64,000 nt of DNA, taken from contig SJOL01010677.1 of the NCBI GenBank assembly GCA_004794785.1, positions 14,032-78,031 on the forward strand, in the 5' to 3' direction. This document shows positions 1 through 9,789 of the stretch, piece by piece; positions within the stretch are counted from its first letter, which is position 1, and the number at the start of each line of letters is the position of its first letter. The notes under the pieces were generated by a model. That model did not search any database. It was not told the origin of the DNA and was given only the letters and a program-made list of their open reading frames with translations. A program made the translations under genes and the position numbers. This stretch comes from Opisthorchis felineus (Eukaryota > Platyhelminthes > Trematoda > Opisthorchiida > Opisthorchiidae).

Positions 1-2700
1 AAGCAGGCAAAGGGACGTCCTTTTGCTTTCGGTTTCCACCACGGGGTAAACTTTGTCAGGTTCTGCTTACTTCTTAATGAATGCGCGTTTAGTATCTTCA
101 TCGTATCAGCGGTCCCAAAGTCATTCGTTTTTTCTTCCTGTCCCCCTAATTATATTTTCTTTGTTTATAGCCTTCTTCCCCGATATTCTCATGAATTTGA
201 GCGTATCCCAAACCACAGCTTACATAATACACTTACACACATAATACATAATACGCCCGTCATAAAATACATTGGTGTGGGTTTATTTTTGGCCTAGTTT
301 TTCCCCAGTTCAGTTTTTCGCGCCGGGTAACACATGCAAAGGAAATTTTGCGTAAACTGAGCGTTTTGAAATCCTTCCTGTTTTTTAAAGCGCGCCTCTG
401 ATGTAGTACGTCTGTTCCAATGACCGTTTTATTTTCTGATATATCGTAAAGGTTTATTATCCTTTTTCTTCGGAATAATACTTACCAGGTTCCCGAAGGC
501 TGAGTCCAAACTGGTGGCCAGCTTTCATAGTAGTGTCAAGGGCATGTCCGAATGAAAGTTCACCTCCGATATCTTCTTCCTCAAATGCGGCGGCCGACCG
601 TCTAACCGCACCCAAAGTGCATTCCTGCTCTTTGAAATACCCTTTAACAGAATGTTAAATAGCTGTCTGTGATAGCACCACCGCCTGATAGACTCATAGA
701 GAATGTTACAACGCCTATTCGGTTCATCGCTTAGAGGCTGCTGCACCACCTCAAATTTTTCTGGTGGCGGACGATTATTTAATCCACTCGAAGGTACCGG
801 AAGCTCTGCAATCGCTGCTTAAAAACCGAGTCGTGGGTGGCTCACGGCCGGATGATAAATTTGCACTGGGGACATGACAAAACGGCCCACTGTGAACTCC
901 CCCGCCAATTCTGACTGCAAACAGACAAAAGCATCCAGAGGGCAAACGGTAAAGCCTAAATCACTTGCCATCTTTGGTCCCCGTCACCGCCTCTGAGACC
1001 CGGGTGGAGGATAGGTGGGGTAATTACAGCGTCATCGGTTACTGGAGCGTCTCAATCCGGTTCATCGGTCTCGAGGACTTTTCAACGGACGTTTATGATC
1101 TCCGATGCACGATAAAACATGCTTTGACACCCCATACAACCCGATTATCCGGCCGGTAATTGCAATCACAACGGCGTCCAAACCCTGCTCGTCGCCCGTT
1201 GTATAGCTTGTGCGTACAATTTCACTAAGTTCTTAGTCGCAAATGGGACAGAGGCAATCACAGTGCCATTATATTTTGCTGTCACATGTTCTCAGTGATC
1301 CACCATTCCTGAAGCTGTTTACAGGCTTCCGCGGTCTCGCTTGATGCTCACGGATAATGCCGTTTTGACACACAACTGGCGCACTTGACCCTAACGAGTA
1401 ACTCATCTGCCTACTTCCGTCCACATCTTTCCCGGGATGAACTGCACTATCAAGGCCGAATTCGACGTCCTCCTGAGGGCAGCTATGGTCCGCAATTTCA
1501 AAATTTGGTGTTGTTAACATAGGTGACGTCTTTTTGAGAAATACAAAGGTCTTTCGGGTCACCATTACCGATCAACATCCAACTTCCAACAGCCATCACC
1601 CTGCAGGGTGAATGGCTATTGTGTGCCAACCATCAGGTAAGGGTCCACCTAAAGATGTCGAAGGAACGGCAATCTTCTAATAGTGCACTGAACGTCCCTC
1701 CTACCTGCTCTTTCTGCACCGTATGTGGATCGTCAGGGTTATACTCATGAGAGCTTGAGCGTATATACGGACGCCCCGGGTTTTGAAACTCTCCGGGTGA
1801 ACTCGACTACCCTGAGTAAAATCTTGACTACTCTTACGCTTCAAAAGTCTACATGGACACCGGCAGAGCAACCCTCGCCGTTTTAGGCTCAAGCCGCCAA
1901 GTGACGAACCATTTGGTTGAGCAAGAGTTTGCCTCCAGTTATGTCATTTTGCTCGATTCCCACAACCTCCTCAGCACAACTGCGCTATAGTTTAATAAAT
2001 CGGTGGTAGAAACGTTGTCTGACTACTACACAACCGGGAGGTCAAAAGAGGGTAAAAAGTAGCGTGAAGTAAAGCCTTCTCTGGCGAAAACGTTCAAAAA
2101 CATGTTGCTTACTTCTTCCAGAACACCTGTACGTCATTTTGAATGGGGTGTGGTGACAGAATGGCCAAACATCAGCTGCGAACTTCAACTAATATTGTCA
2201 CACAAGTGAAGGTAAGCGTTAGGTAAACAGTCCGGAAACTAAAAGATAACAAGCTCATCACCGGGATATGCTGGATTTCATATACTGTATGGTCTCCAAC
2301 CGATTGCAAGGGCACCCGCGTAAGCCTTGTTGAGTAAGATGTAGGGAATTCTCAGTACACAGTTTAACTGACTTTGTTCGTTTTACACTCCCACTACATG
2401 GATTGGCATCAGCACAATTTTACCTAACGGTGTTTTGGAGTTGACGGTAAATGAACATACGTAGTATGTTCATTCAACCGCTTTTTCCTTATAAGATATG
2501 TTTGCTGCTCAAACAAATCGAACGGGTTATTTGTTTTTCGGTTATGGGCCATTTCATCACATATGTGCCCCAGCCAGTTACCATCTGCTTTATCACAAAA
2601 CTGACAATGGCCGAACATCCGAAGGTATGTGATGCGTTCAGATGGGTGGGGCCAATATGTACAGATAGAATAGAATTGGCACTGTTCGCCCTAAGTAAAT
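1..2700. other. No recognisable gene
   Basis: Short frames only on both strands, with no splice-supported exon and no known domain. By position next to the Ty3 and LINE fragments it is probably old mobile-element sequence, but I cannot show it. Confidence 0.5.
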
Positions 2701-2737
2701 TGCGTGCGTTCCAAAATGAGAGGGTGCCAGAGCGTCG

Positions 2738-3110
2738 TTATGTTGACGGCAAGCGTCCTGAAACTGTGTTCCTCGTCTGAATTGTGCGGTCTTGCTCACG
2801 AAGTTGTCTGACGTTTTTCAGTCTCGCGGATATGGGAGCCTTTAAATGAAATATAACGTCTTTAGGTGACCGGTGGCACCCAGAAAATTTTAGGCTAAGT
2901 ATCACCTCTGTGAGTTGTTCTGGAAGTTCCTCCACGTTTGTGGGGTATCCATGGGCAGACCTCGTGCGGGGGACGAAATCGTTTAAGTAAAGCAAACACG
3001 TGTCATGGTTGGTGTCCTGTAATGCCCTCTGAAGGGGAGCAGCACCACAGCCCGCTGAAGTAACCAACCACACGCAGCGTCAGTGGCTTTCATCTTAATT
3101 GTATCGCATG
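2738..3110 (-). pseudogene. Decayed Ty3-type reverse transcriptase fragment
   Basis: The minus strand reads GAAPLQRALQDT, then CLLYLNDFV where YLDD is expected, then LTEVILSLKFSGCHRSPKDV and ARLKNVRQLRE. This order matches the palm region of Ty3/gypsy reverse transcriptases (fingers-palm, YLDD, LKxSKCH). The second catalytic aspartate position has changed to Asn. No LTRs recognised around it. One unresolved base (n) lies nearby at 3125. Confidence 0.5.
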
Positions 3111-3539
3111 CCACTTTTGGCACANGGACACCAGCAAACCCCCTGTAGACTGCCCTAACGCTCAGTCTTTTGCTTTTTTCGGTGATTAAGTATGAGCTTT
3201 CCCGAGTAATACAGCTCCACATAAAATGTTAGCTGACAACTTGAAGCTCTGCATAGATGTCCGCTACATAGCCGGCTCACTGGAGCTTTGGGCCGATCGC
3301 CGAACGGTTTACGTCTGATCACGTGTGAGCCAGCTGCTATCTGACGAATAAAGTGATACACGCTCCCTCGCTGAAACATTCACAACCTCCTCAACTTCAA
3401 TGAGGAAAAATATCTGGAAATCAACCCATGCTGCAGTGTGGGTGTGCTCCAATGCAGCAAACCAACGGAGCTGCGTATAAATAGACAGATCTACTAAGTT
3501 GAGCCCCTGCACATTTTGAACGAACGTCACCCGGGGATA

Positions 3540-4720
3540 ATATCATCGCCTGCATTAAACCATACGTTCGATACGTTGTTCATGTTTGGGGCCGTTGGCT
3601 AGGGCCTGACAAGAGATGTTGAGAACCAACTCAAAGCTCGCCTGCAAACTTGTCGGCGGTAAGTCACAGTTACTGGCCGTAATGTCACAGCTTAGAAATT
3701 AAGTTGCGTTGTAGGTATTTTGCTGATGGCGACAAGATAATGCCGTTGAGCTGATGGAGCGCATGTAAGCCAAAAGCTGTAGATCATAAAACTGGCTCCC
3801 AATTACCATTGTTGGAATGCAAAGTTATCTGTATGGTTTAGATGCAACTTGCGTTGACCATGCTATCCAGATAAGGGACCCTGATCTAAGTGCCCGAATT
3901 TTGGACGTCCGGTGGATCACCTACTACATGGATACTGCAATCAGCTGTGATGCAGTTTACTACTAGATTGTACGCTGCGCATGCAAATATGATATATCTG
4001 TGTTTTATTCATCCGGTTAACGCCTTCTCTAATGCCGTGGAGGATGAAGGTCTCGCAACAACCGATTGCTAAATAAAGATCATTTCTGAACTCGTACTCT
4101 AACGTGCTGGGCTGTTACTAGAACAGTGAAATCAAACTAAGGAAATGGGTGCTGTTTACACAAATTTCAACTGATCATGCACGCAATAACTTTTCTTGCG
4201 GCCTCACCGGCATTCAGAATGTCTGAGATGTAAATGGTGGGAATATTAAAAAATGTGGGTGCAACTTGGGCAGTCAGGGGGTCAGCGGCATTTGACGTTC
4301 ATGAGGACGTAGTGACGGCACAAGCTGGTTCTGAAATAAGCGGATATGGAAATTGGTATTAATGGAACCAAACGGCCCACAAAGCACACATTCGCACAGG
4401 TTGGGTGACGCCGCATAGAAGACCGGATAAAGGCGACAACGTGTGTGTATTGAAACCGAAATTGCAGGCACAAGTCAAATAAGGTACAAAAACAGCTCAA
4501 GGTCACTCAAGAAAGTATATAAGCGGAATACCGCGTCCGGTCTGGTACTAGTGAAGGCTCATCGGGGGAACCTGTAATAGGGAGGGAGAGATATAAACAC
4601 ATTAAGTCATAAGATAACCCTATGTAAGCAGATGCAGTCTGGTTCCACTTGTGTTACAGGGGGCTGGCTAAATGACCAGTTTACGAATAGCCCTCTTGAA
4701 CGCAGCACAGATTCACCGTG
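3540..4720. other. No recognisable gene
   Basis: A plus-strand stretch near 3565-3620 (RYVVHVWGRWLGPDKR) faintly recalls the C-terminal region of LINE reverse transcriptases, too weak to call. Otherwise nothing seen. Confidence 0.45.
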
Positions 4721-4724
4721 GTCT

Positions 4725-5247
4725 TCACGGATTCACAGATTGATACACACGATCGAGGTTTTCGCTCAAACTTCCCGGGTTGGGCTGGTTCTTGCCGTTC
4801 AGTGGCTTCCGTTCAGCTTGGTCAAGCGACTGGCGAAACACCACGTAGAAAAGTTTTGCCGGTGTGCGTGACGTTTTCTTTAGGGTATTTGGATGGAACA
4901 CTTCTTGACCCATAGCACTGAAGGAGTTTGTGTTGTGCAAGAGTTGGCGAATGTCCTCCTCCGTGAAGACCGAGTTGTTTAGATGCCGGTTGTAGATACA
5001 TCTTGACAGTATTAGATATGATAAGGTCCCTCGGGGCAAAATACAGGCCTGCAAATTGTTCTCTGTAGACCTCAGACACCACTGTTTGGTCTCTAGTGTG
5101 AGTGTCAAAACTTGGTAAATGAGAAAAAATACTAATATCCCGGCGCACCTGTGGCAGACTTTTGCATTTACAGTAGATTGAAAAAGTCTGATTTTGGCGT
5201 ATACCTGCGTCCACCTTGGTAGTAAATAACAGTATTTGACAATTCAA
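4725..5247 (-). pseudogene. LINE reverse transcriptase N-terminal fragment
   Basis: Two minus-strand frames carry FTEEDIRQLLHNTNSFSAMG, then TLKKTSRTPAKLFYVVFRQS, the typical start of the reverse transcriptase of CR1/Jockey-type LINEs (the region where most copies read SSAMGPDEVHP). The catalytic part is missing; the reading becomes degenerate past 4800. A second ~115 bp piece related to 4725-4845 lies at 5376-5495. Confidence 0.6.
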
Positions 5248-5504
5248 CGGTGATTAGCTGGTGCAGTCTCACCATTAAGAAACTGAATTTTCTGAATAAC
5301 ACAGAGTTAGTGGTTATTGCTTCAGTTCTTAACCCTTTTTGGTGTGCTGCGATAAATAAACGACCCGTTGGATGATACATGGATTTCACGGATTGATGCC
5401 CAGGTTCGAGGCTTACGCCAAAGTTTCCCGGATCGGTTTGGTTATTGTCGTTCAGCGGCTGCCGCTCACCAAAAAGTCACGAGCGAAAAACGATGTAGCA
5501 CCGC

Positions 5505-5813
5505 TCAGTAATTACTCAGCGCGGGGCAGTAAGCTATCCATCGCGAGGACTCACATAAAAAAGCGCCTGACAGTACTAGATGGGTACTAGATATAGCGCG
5601 GACAACGGTCGGAGGAAGGTTATTCCACGCAGCAACTACCCGAAATGAGAAATATTTTGGCCTAATAAAAGTGTGCGCTCTGAGGTTTAAAAATTTCCTG
5701 TCATGCACTCGCCGTGTGTTAGCTGGGCCAATGGTGAAAAATCTGTTGGCCAAACCTTGATCAAACAGGGCAGAGGTAAATATTCGGTTTAATTGGATGG
5801 GAAGATACTCCAA
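5505..5813 (-). pseudogene. LINE ORF2 C-terminal fragment
   Basis: A 102-codon minus-strand frame with LANRFFTIGPANTRRVHDRK, then FSFRVVAAWNNLPPTVV, the typical C-terminal end of CR1/Jockey-type LINE ORF2 proteins. It lies on the wrong side of the 4725-5247 fragment to be the same copy, so at least two LINE insertions are present. Confidence 0.65.
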
Positions 5814-5965
5814 GAAGATCAGCTGTCCCGCCTAGAGAGGGCGATTCTTGGATGTATGCTTGAAAGCTAAGTAAGTATTTGAATGCTAAATGACCGCTCC
5901 AAGATATTTCGCACGGAAAATGGGGAGTAAAGGGTGACTACAAGCACAAATCCTGGCTACATTTC

Positions 5966-6230
5966 TGTAGTAGCCGCTTCGCTGTGTCAGGAGTTGGCGC
6001 ATGTGCGTGTCCGTTCTGGCGTGTGACTTAAGTGGCTGATTGGATGCGTCTCCGATTCGTTTGCATGCGTGTGTGTCCATCCTTCAATACGTCAGAGAAC
6101 TGTTTATGGGATGACTGGACATGTGACTCGGTTGTTTGCTTACCCGTTACAAGACACACCTGTTTGGCCGCACGTTCACAATACGTCCGTGTTCTTACCT
6201 ACGTGTTTTCTGGCTTAATTTGAACTTACA
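5966..6230 (+). repeat. 5' LTR
   Basis: 265 bp, starts tgtagtagcc and ends cttaca (TG...CA). Nearly identical to 8787-9052. The outer flank atttc does not match the flank after the 3' LTR, so no duplication of the target site is visible. Confidence 0.9.
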
Positions 6231-6234
6231 ATAC

Positions 6235-6252
6235 TGGCGACGGGAATAGGAT
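6235..6252 (+). other. Primer-binding-site candidate
   Basis: tggcgacgggaataggat begins 4 nt after the 5' LTR and starts with TGG, as expected for pairing with the CCA end of a tRNA. It resembles the tRNA-Arg type sites of some Ty3 elements, but identity of the tRNA was not tested. Confidence 0.5.
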
Positions 6253-6289
6253 ATCCATCTTACCAAATATCTATCGGAAGGCTTGAGGA

Positions 6290-6980
6290 ATTTACTGCTA
6301 CTGAAGGTTCTTTGAACCAACACTTGGAACGGGTGAATATTTACTTTCTTGCAAACGAGATCATGGACGACATGCGAAAAGTAAATATACTTCTTACGAT
6401 TTGTGGCTTGGCAGCACACCGTTTGATGTGTAGCTTAGTCGCCCCGGATTTACCAACTAGGAAAACTTTTGACGATCTTGTGTCTATTGTTTCCAAGCGC
6501 TACAATCCTAAACCCTCCATTATCGCCCAGCGATTCAATTTCAGTACAAGAGTACAAAAGTGAGAAGAATCCATTGCGGATTTTGTAGCGAAATTACGGA
6601 GCCTTACAGAGCACCATGACTACGGAAAGTTTCCAAACGATATGCTCATAGATCGCTTAGCAGTTGGTGAGAGAAACGCCCGCACACAACAGTGTTTGCT
6701 TGCTGATAGTAATTTAATTTTGGAAACGGTCTACGACACTGCGGCGGCACTGGAAGCAGCAGAAAACAACGCAACCTTGTTACAATCTGTGAAACCTACC
6801 GTGACATCAGAGGCAGTGGATTCGTCGTCTGAGTTGAATCGGGTACAGCATTCATCGAACAGTTAACTGTTAACTGTTAAGTTAACTGTTATCGTTGTGA
6901 CAGCTGTCACACTCACCCGAAGGAATGCCGGCACACACAAACTGTTTGCAATCGGTGCAAGAAACGTGGCCACCTCACGA
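6290..6980 (+). pseudogene. gag (capsid and zinc knuckle), broken
   Basis: The capsid part reads in one frame from before 6312 through LERVNIYFLANEI, interrupted by TGA at 6561-6563, and on to TAA at 6864. The nucleocapsid then continues in another frame: CYRCDSCHTHPKEC and a proper CCHC knuckle CNRCKKRGHLTKVC (about 6890-6987). The frame change falls in a short tandem of the 7-mer gttaact at 6858-6890, which probably caused it. Gag would package element RNA; this copy cannot make an intact one. Confidence 0.75.
6858..6890 (+). repeat. Short tandem of 7-mer gttaact in gag
   Basis: About four imperfect copies of gttaact/gttaagttaact. It sits exactly at the change of reading frame between capsid and nucleocapsid. 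Confidence 0.7.
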
Positions 6981-6982
6981 AA

Positions 6983-7408
6983 GTGTGCCGCTCAGTACCA
7001 CCGTTTGAAAATAACTTTGCTATAACAAATCAAGTTACAAGGTCTGAAATCCCGGAATATGTGCTTCATGCAACTGCAACCACCAACCGTGTCCAACTGC
7101 CGTATCACGTAGAACTACGGGTAAACAATGTGCCAATGGTTTTTGAGCTGGATACGGGTAGTGCCGTTACATTGTGCAGTGAAAAATCTTGGCAAGACAA
7201 GCTGGGACCAACCGAGAAAGAAGGACTTCAGCACGCCCCGGTCCGGCTTCGAACATATACGGGAGTAGAGGTGAAGTTGTTGGGGACGAAAAATGTGAAT
7301 GTTTCGTGTAAGGGTGTGACAGTGAACGAAACCATATATACTGCTGGAGGAAGCGGTCCAAACTTGTTAGGACGTGACTGGCTACAACATTTGCAGTACG
7401 CTTCTTGA
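6983..7408 (+). CDS. Retropepsin-like aspartic protease (LTR element)
   Basis: Runs in the frame of the zinc knuckle. It contains the catalytic triad in FELDTGSAVTL (about residues 52-62) and the closing motif NLLGRDWL near the end. In intact elements this protease matures Gag-Pol. It ends in a stop immediately after the GRDWL motif, exactly where the deletion of reverse transcriptase begins. Confidence 0.85.
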   Translation: MCRSVPPFENNFAITNQVTRSEIPEYVLHATATTNRVQLPYHVELRVNNVPMVFELDTGSAVTLCSEKSWQDKLGPTEKEGLQHAPVRLRTYTGVEVKLLGTKNVNVSCKGVTVNETIYTAGGSGPNLLGRDWLQHLQYAS

Positions 7409-7649
7409 CAAGTGAATCTTACGGCGAATGCCCCAAGTCGCCTACCGTTACGATATGTGTCATTTCACACACCAAAACCGACCGAGCTGGTAAATTTAAT
7501 GAGTTAAGTTGACGATTTACCTATGACTGCCGCGGAAATACGAGAAGAATCAAAGAAGATCCGGAACCCTCACGCGTGCTTTGTTTCACTTCATACGGAT
7601 GGCCGGAGAATGTTGGAAGTACACCAAGTGGATTCTGTGAACGATCGTT

Positions 7650-8290
7650 GGAACTAAGTGTAGGAGATGGATGTTTATTATGGGGTAGAGAAGTGATAAT
7701 TCCAGGACACTACCGTCCAAAACGTTTGAGGGAATTGCATTAAGGCCGCCCGGGTAATACGCGAATGAGGGCTATAGCTCGACACTATGTCTGGTGGCCT
7801 GGTATCGAGCATGATGTGGAAATGCTGGTGCAAAAGTGTGAGGCATGTCAGCGAAGTAGGGCTTTGCCCGCAGCAGCACCCATATCACCATGGCAGTGGC
7901 CGCCACGACCGTGGAGCAGCGTACATGTGGATTATTGTGGCCCTGTTGAAAGTTATATGATTCTTGTGATTGTCGATGCGTATTCCAAGTGGATAGAAGC
8001 GGTGCTCACCAGAACTGCATCTGGTGCGCCGACCATATCTACACTTCGCAGCACTTTTGCTTCGCACAAAGTACCTGATACGATTGTTTCCGATAACGGC
8101 ACGGCTTTCACCGGTGCGGAATTTCAACTGTTTTTGAAAACCAACGGGATAGAACATGGTTTAGCAGCACCATACAATCCCGCTTCTAACCGCCTGGCTG
8201 AACGCGCGGTGGCAACGATGAAGAATGGATTGATGAAACAAAGCGCAGGTCCTCTACAAACAAGACTAGGCAAGTTTTTACTGCAGTAAA
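7650..8290 (+). CDS. Integrase (LTR element), part open
   Basis: The zinc-binding HHCC region begins before 7742 (LRELH, then a stop) and continues ARHYVWWPG and CEACQ. The 174-codon open part from 7765 keeps the whole DD35E triad: Asp in HVDYCGP, Asp in VSDNGTAF, and Glu in LAERAV 35 residues later. It normally inserts element cDNA into the genome. A TAA at 8287 interrupts the region that continues toward 8718 with PYELLLGQRLRTLLD, a typical C-terminal motif. Confidence 0.88.
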
Positions 8291-8786
8291 GAGTTACGAC
8301 GCATACCACTACAGACCAGGTGCCTTATGAATTGTTGCTGGGACAAAGACTTCGAACACTTTTGGATCTGCTACTGCCGGACATGGTGGTTAGGGTCAAA
8401 CAACGGCAGTGTTTCATGAAGCAAAACACATATAAACACGCCCGACCTCGCGCAATATGAAGTGGCGAGGAGGTTTCCGTCAAACTTCAGCCGTCAGATA
8501 GGAAAAGGGTGTGTGGATGTGTGACGTCGACAAACCGTAAGCTTATCGAGATGTTGTTAGAAGACGGGAGGATAAAACGCCGTCATTTGAACCAAATCAG
8601 AATTAGAAAGCATGGGCCATACGTGGAACAAACACCTGAGCCGACAGCACAGGTGGACTCCGGATTGAAGCAAGGGAGTTTGGAAACAGCTACAGATGCG
8701 TCAAGGTGCCTACGCTGATCAGCTAGGGAGTTAAAGCCGGTCGAACGCTACCAAGCTGGAGTTGGCTAAATCTAGCGGCGGACGGC
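8291..8786 (+). pseudogene. C-terminal pol tail of the LTR element
   Basis: Continues the integrase C-terminus with stops at 8287 and about 8457. The last open part (8509-8718) has basic residues (GRIKRRHLNQIRIRKHGPY) and TPEPTAQVD. The purine-rich stretch before the 3' LTR is poor (gcggcggacgg). Confidence 0.6.
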
Positions 8787-9052
8787 CGTAGTAGCCGATT
8801 CGCTGTGTCAGTGAGTTGGCGCATGTGCGTGTCCGTTCTGGCGTGTGACTTAAGTGGCTGATTGGATGCGTCTCCGATTCGTTTGCACGCGTGTGTGTCC
8901 ATCCTTCAATACGTCAGAGAACTGTTTATGGGATGACTGGACATGTGACTCGGTTGTTTGCTTACCCGTTACAAGACACACCTGTTTGGCCGCACGTTCA
9001 CAATACGTCCGTGTTCTTACCTACGTGTTTTCTGGCTTAATTTGTACTTACA
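8787..9052 (+). repeat. 3' LTR
   Basis: 266 bp copy of the 5' LTR, with cgtag instead of tgtag at the start and ending cttaca. About 98% identical by eye. Confidence 0.9.
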
Positions 9053-9428
9053 ATGCTTTCTTTTACGCGTATATACTATGCGTGAATTGATACGTGTTCA
9101 GGCTTTGTGAGTTAACCGCAAGAATCAACTCTCCCAGTTTCTCTGGCATGATTTTTCTGGTTAACGACCCCCGGATGTTCAGCCTGCTCCCCTTCATACG
9201 CCTGACTACAAGAAACACGGTGACGGTATTTATTGCCGCACCAGTGTGCTGGATTACCTTCTTCGCAGCCAACGGATCTAGGATGGATAGCACTTGATAC
9301 TCGTTCAGAGAAGCAAGTACATTACCGTCTTTCGTCCCGGCCACTGTGTTCTATGTGTTAGGGTCCTCGGGAGATTTAGAAAGTAGCACCAGTTTTGCGT
9401 CGAGTATCCCGATCAAAACGGATCATTC

Positions 9429-9783
9429 TCACTGGTCTTCCTCATTCAGCAGTGTGGAGTTGGTTTTGTTCTTCTTAGCTCTCTTTTTATTTACGGAATG
9501 CCTAGTCCCCTTAAGATAGAGGCAGCTGGCGTAGACAAACGGGTCAAGAGAGTTAGATAATCGACTTATCTGATCGTCCCTTAAACCCGCACATTCGGAG
9601 TGCCACCAGGCCTTGCAGTTGTGGCATTGCATACCACTTCCTACATTCGCTGGACACCCATTTCGCCCATATCTGTTGTGGTCCATCAATAGCTGTAGGA
9701 AGCAGCCTGTATCGACCTAGTTCATGATTGAGACTGGGTGCACCGCAGGAATTTAGTGCAAGCTGACAGAGGTTTTCATGCAA
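9429..9783 (-). pseudogene. LINE ORF1-like PHD finger fragment
   Basis: The minus strand reads MQCHNCKAWWHSECAGLRDD then ISRLSNSLDPFVYASC, matching the second half of the PHD finger found in ORF1 of CR1-type LINEs (C..C....W.H..C..L....I..L......W.C..C). The first half is frame-disrupted upstream (CGAPSLN...). The LTR element at 5966-9052 lies directly downstream on this strand and probably split this older LINE copy. Confidence 0.45.
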
Positions 9784-9789
9784 ACGTTG

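Larger units (their letters stand above)
5966..9052 (+). mobile_element. Ty3/gypsy (Mag-like) LTR retrotransposon lacking RT and RNase H
   Basis: A ~3.1 kb element with two LTRs (5966-6230 and 8787-9052) differing by about four substitutions and one indel, so inserted recently. Order: LTR, primer-binding-site candidate, decayed gag with CCHC knuckle, retropepsin, then directly the linker that normally follows RNase H, integrase, LTR. Reverse transcriptase and RNase H are missing with a clean joint near 7390-7425. Several in-frame stops remain in the coding region. No target-site duplication could be identified. The element appears inserted into older minus-strand LINE debris. Mag-clade placement is from integrase wording (HVDYCGPV, VVDAYSKW type) and is inference. 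Confidence 0.9.

Noticed and set aside
3125..3125. Single ambiguous base n
   Set aside because: Assembly ambiguity only, in a decayed region; no biological meaning.
3560..3780. Possible plus-strand LINE reverse-transcriptase C-terminus (RYVVHVWGRWLGPD)
   Set aside because: Only one short motif matches and the frame breaks at once.
6032..6223. 63- and 78-codon frames (also at 8854-9090) beginning MADWMRLRFVC
   Set aside because: They lie in the two LTRs and are the same chance frame in duplicated non-coding sequence.
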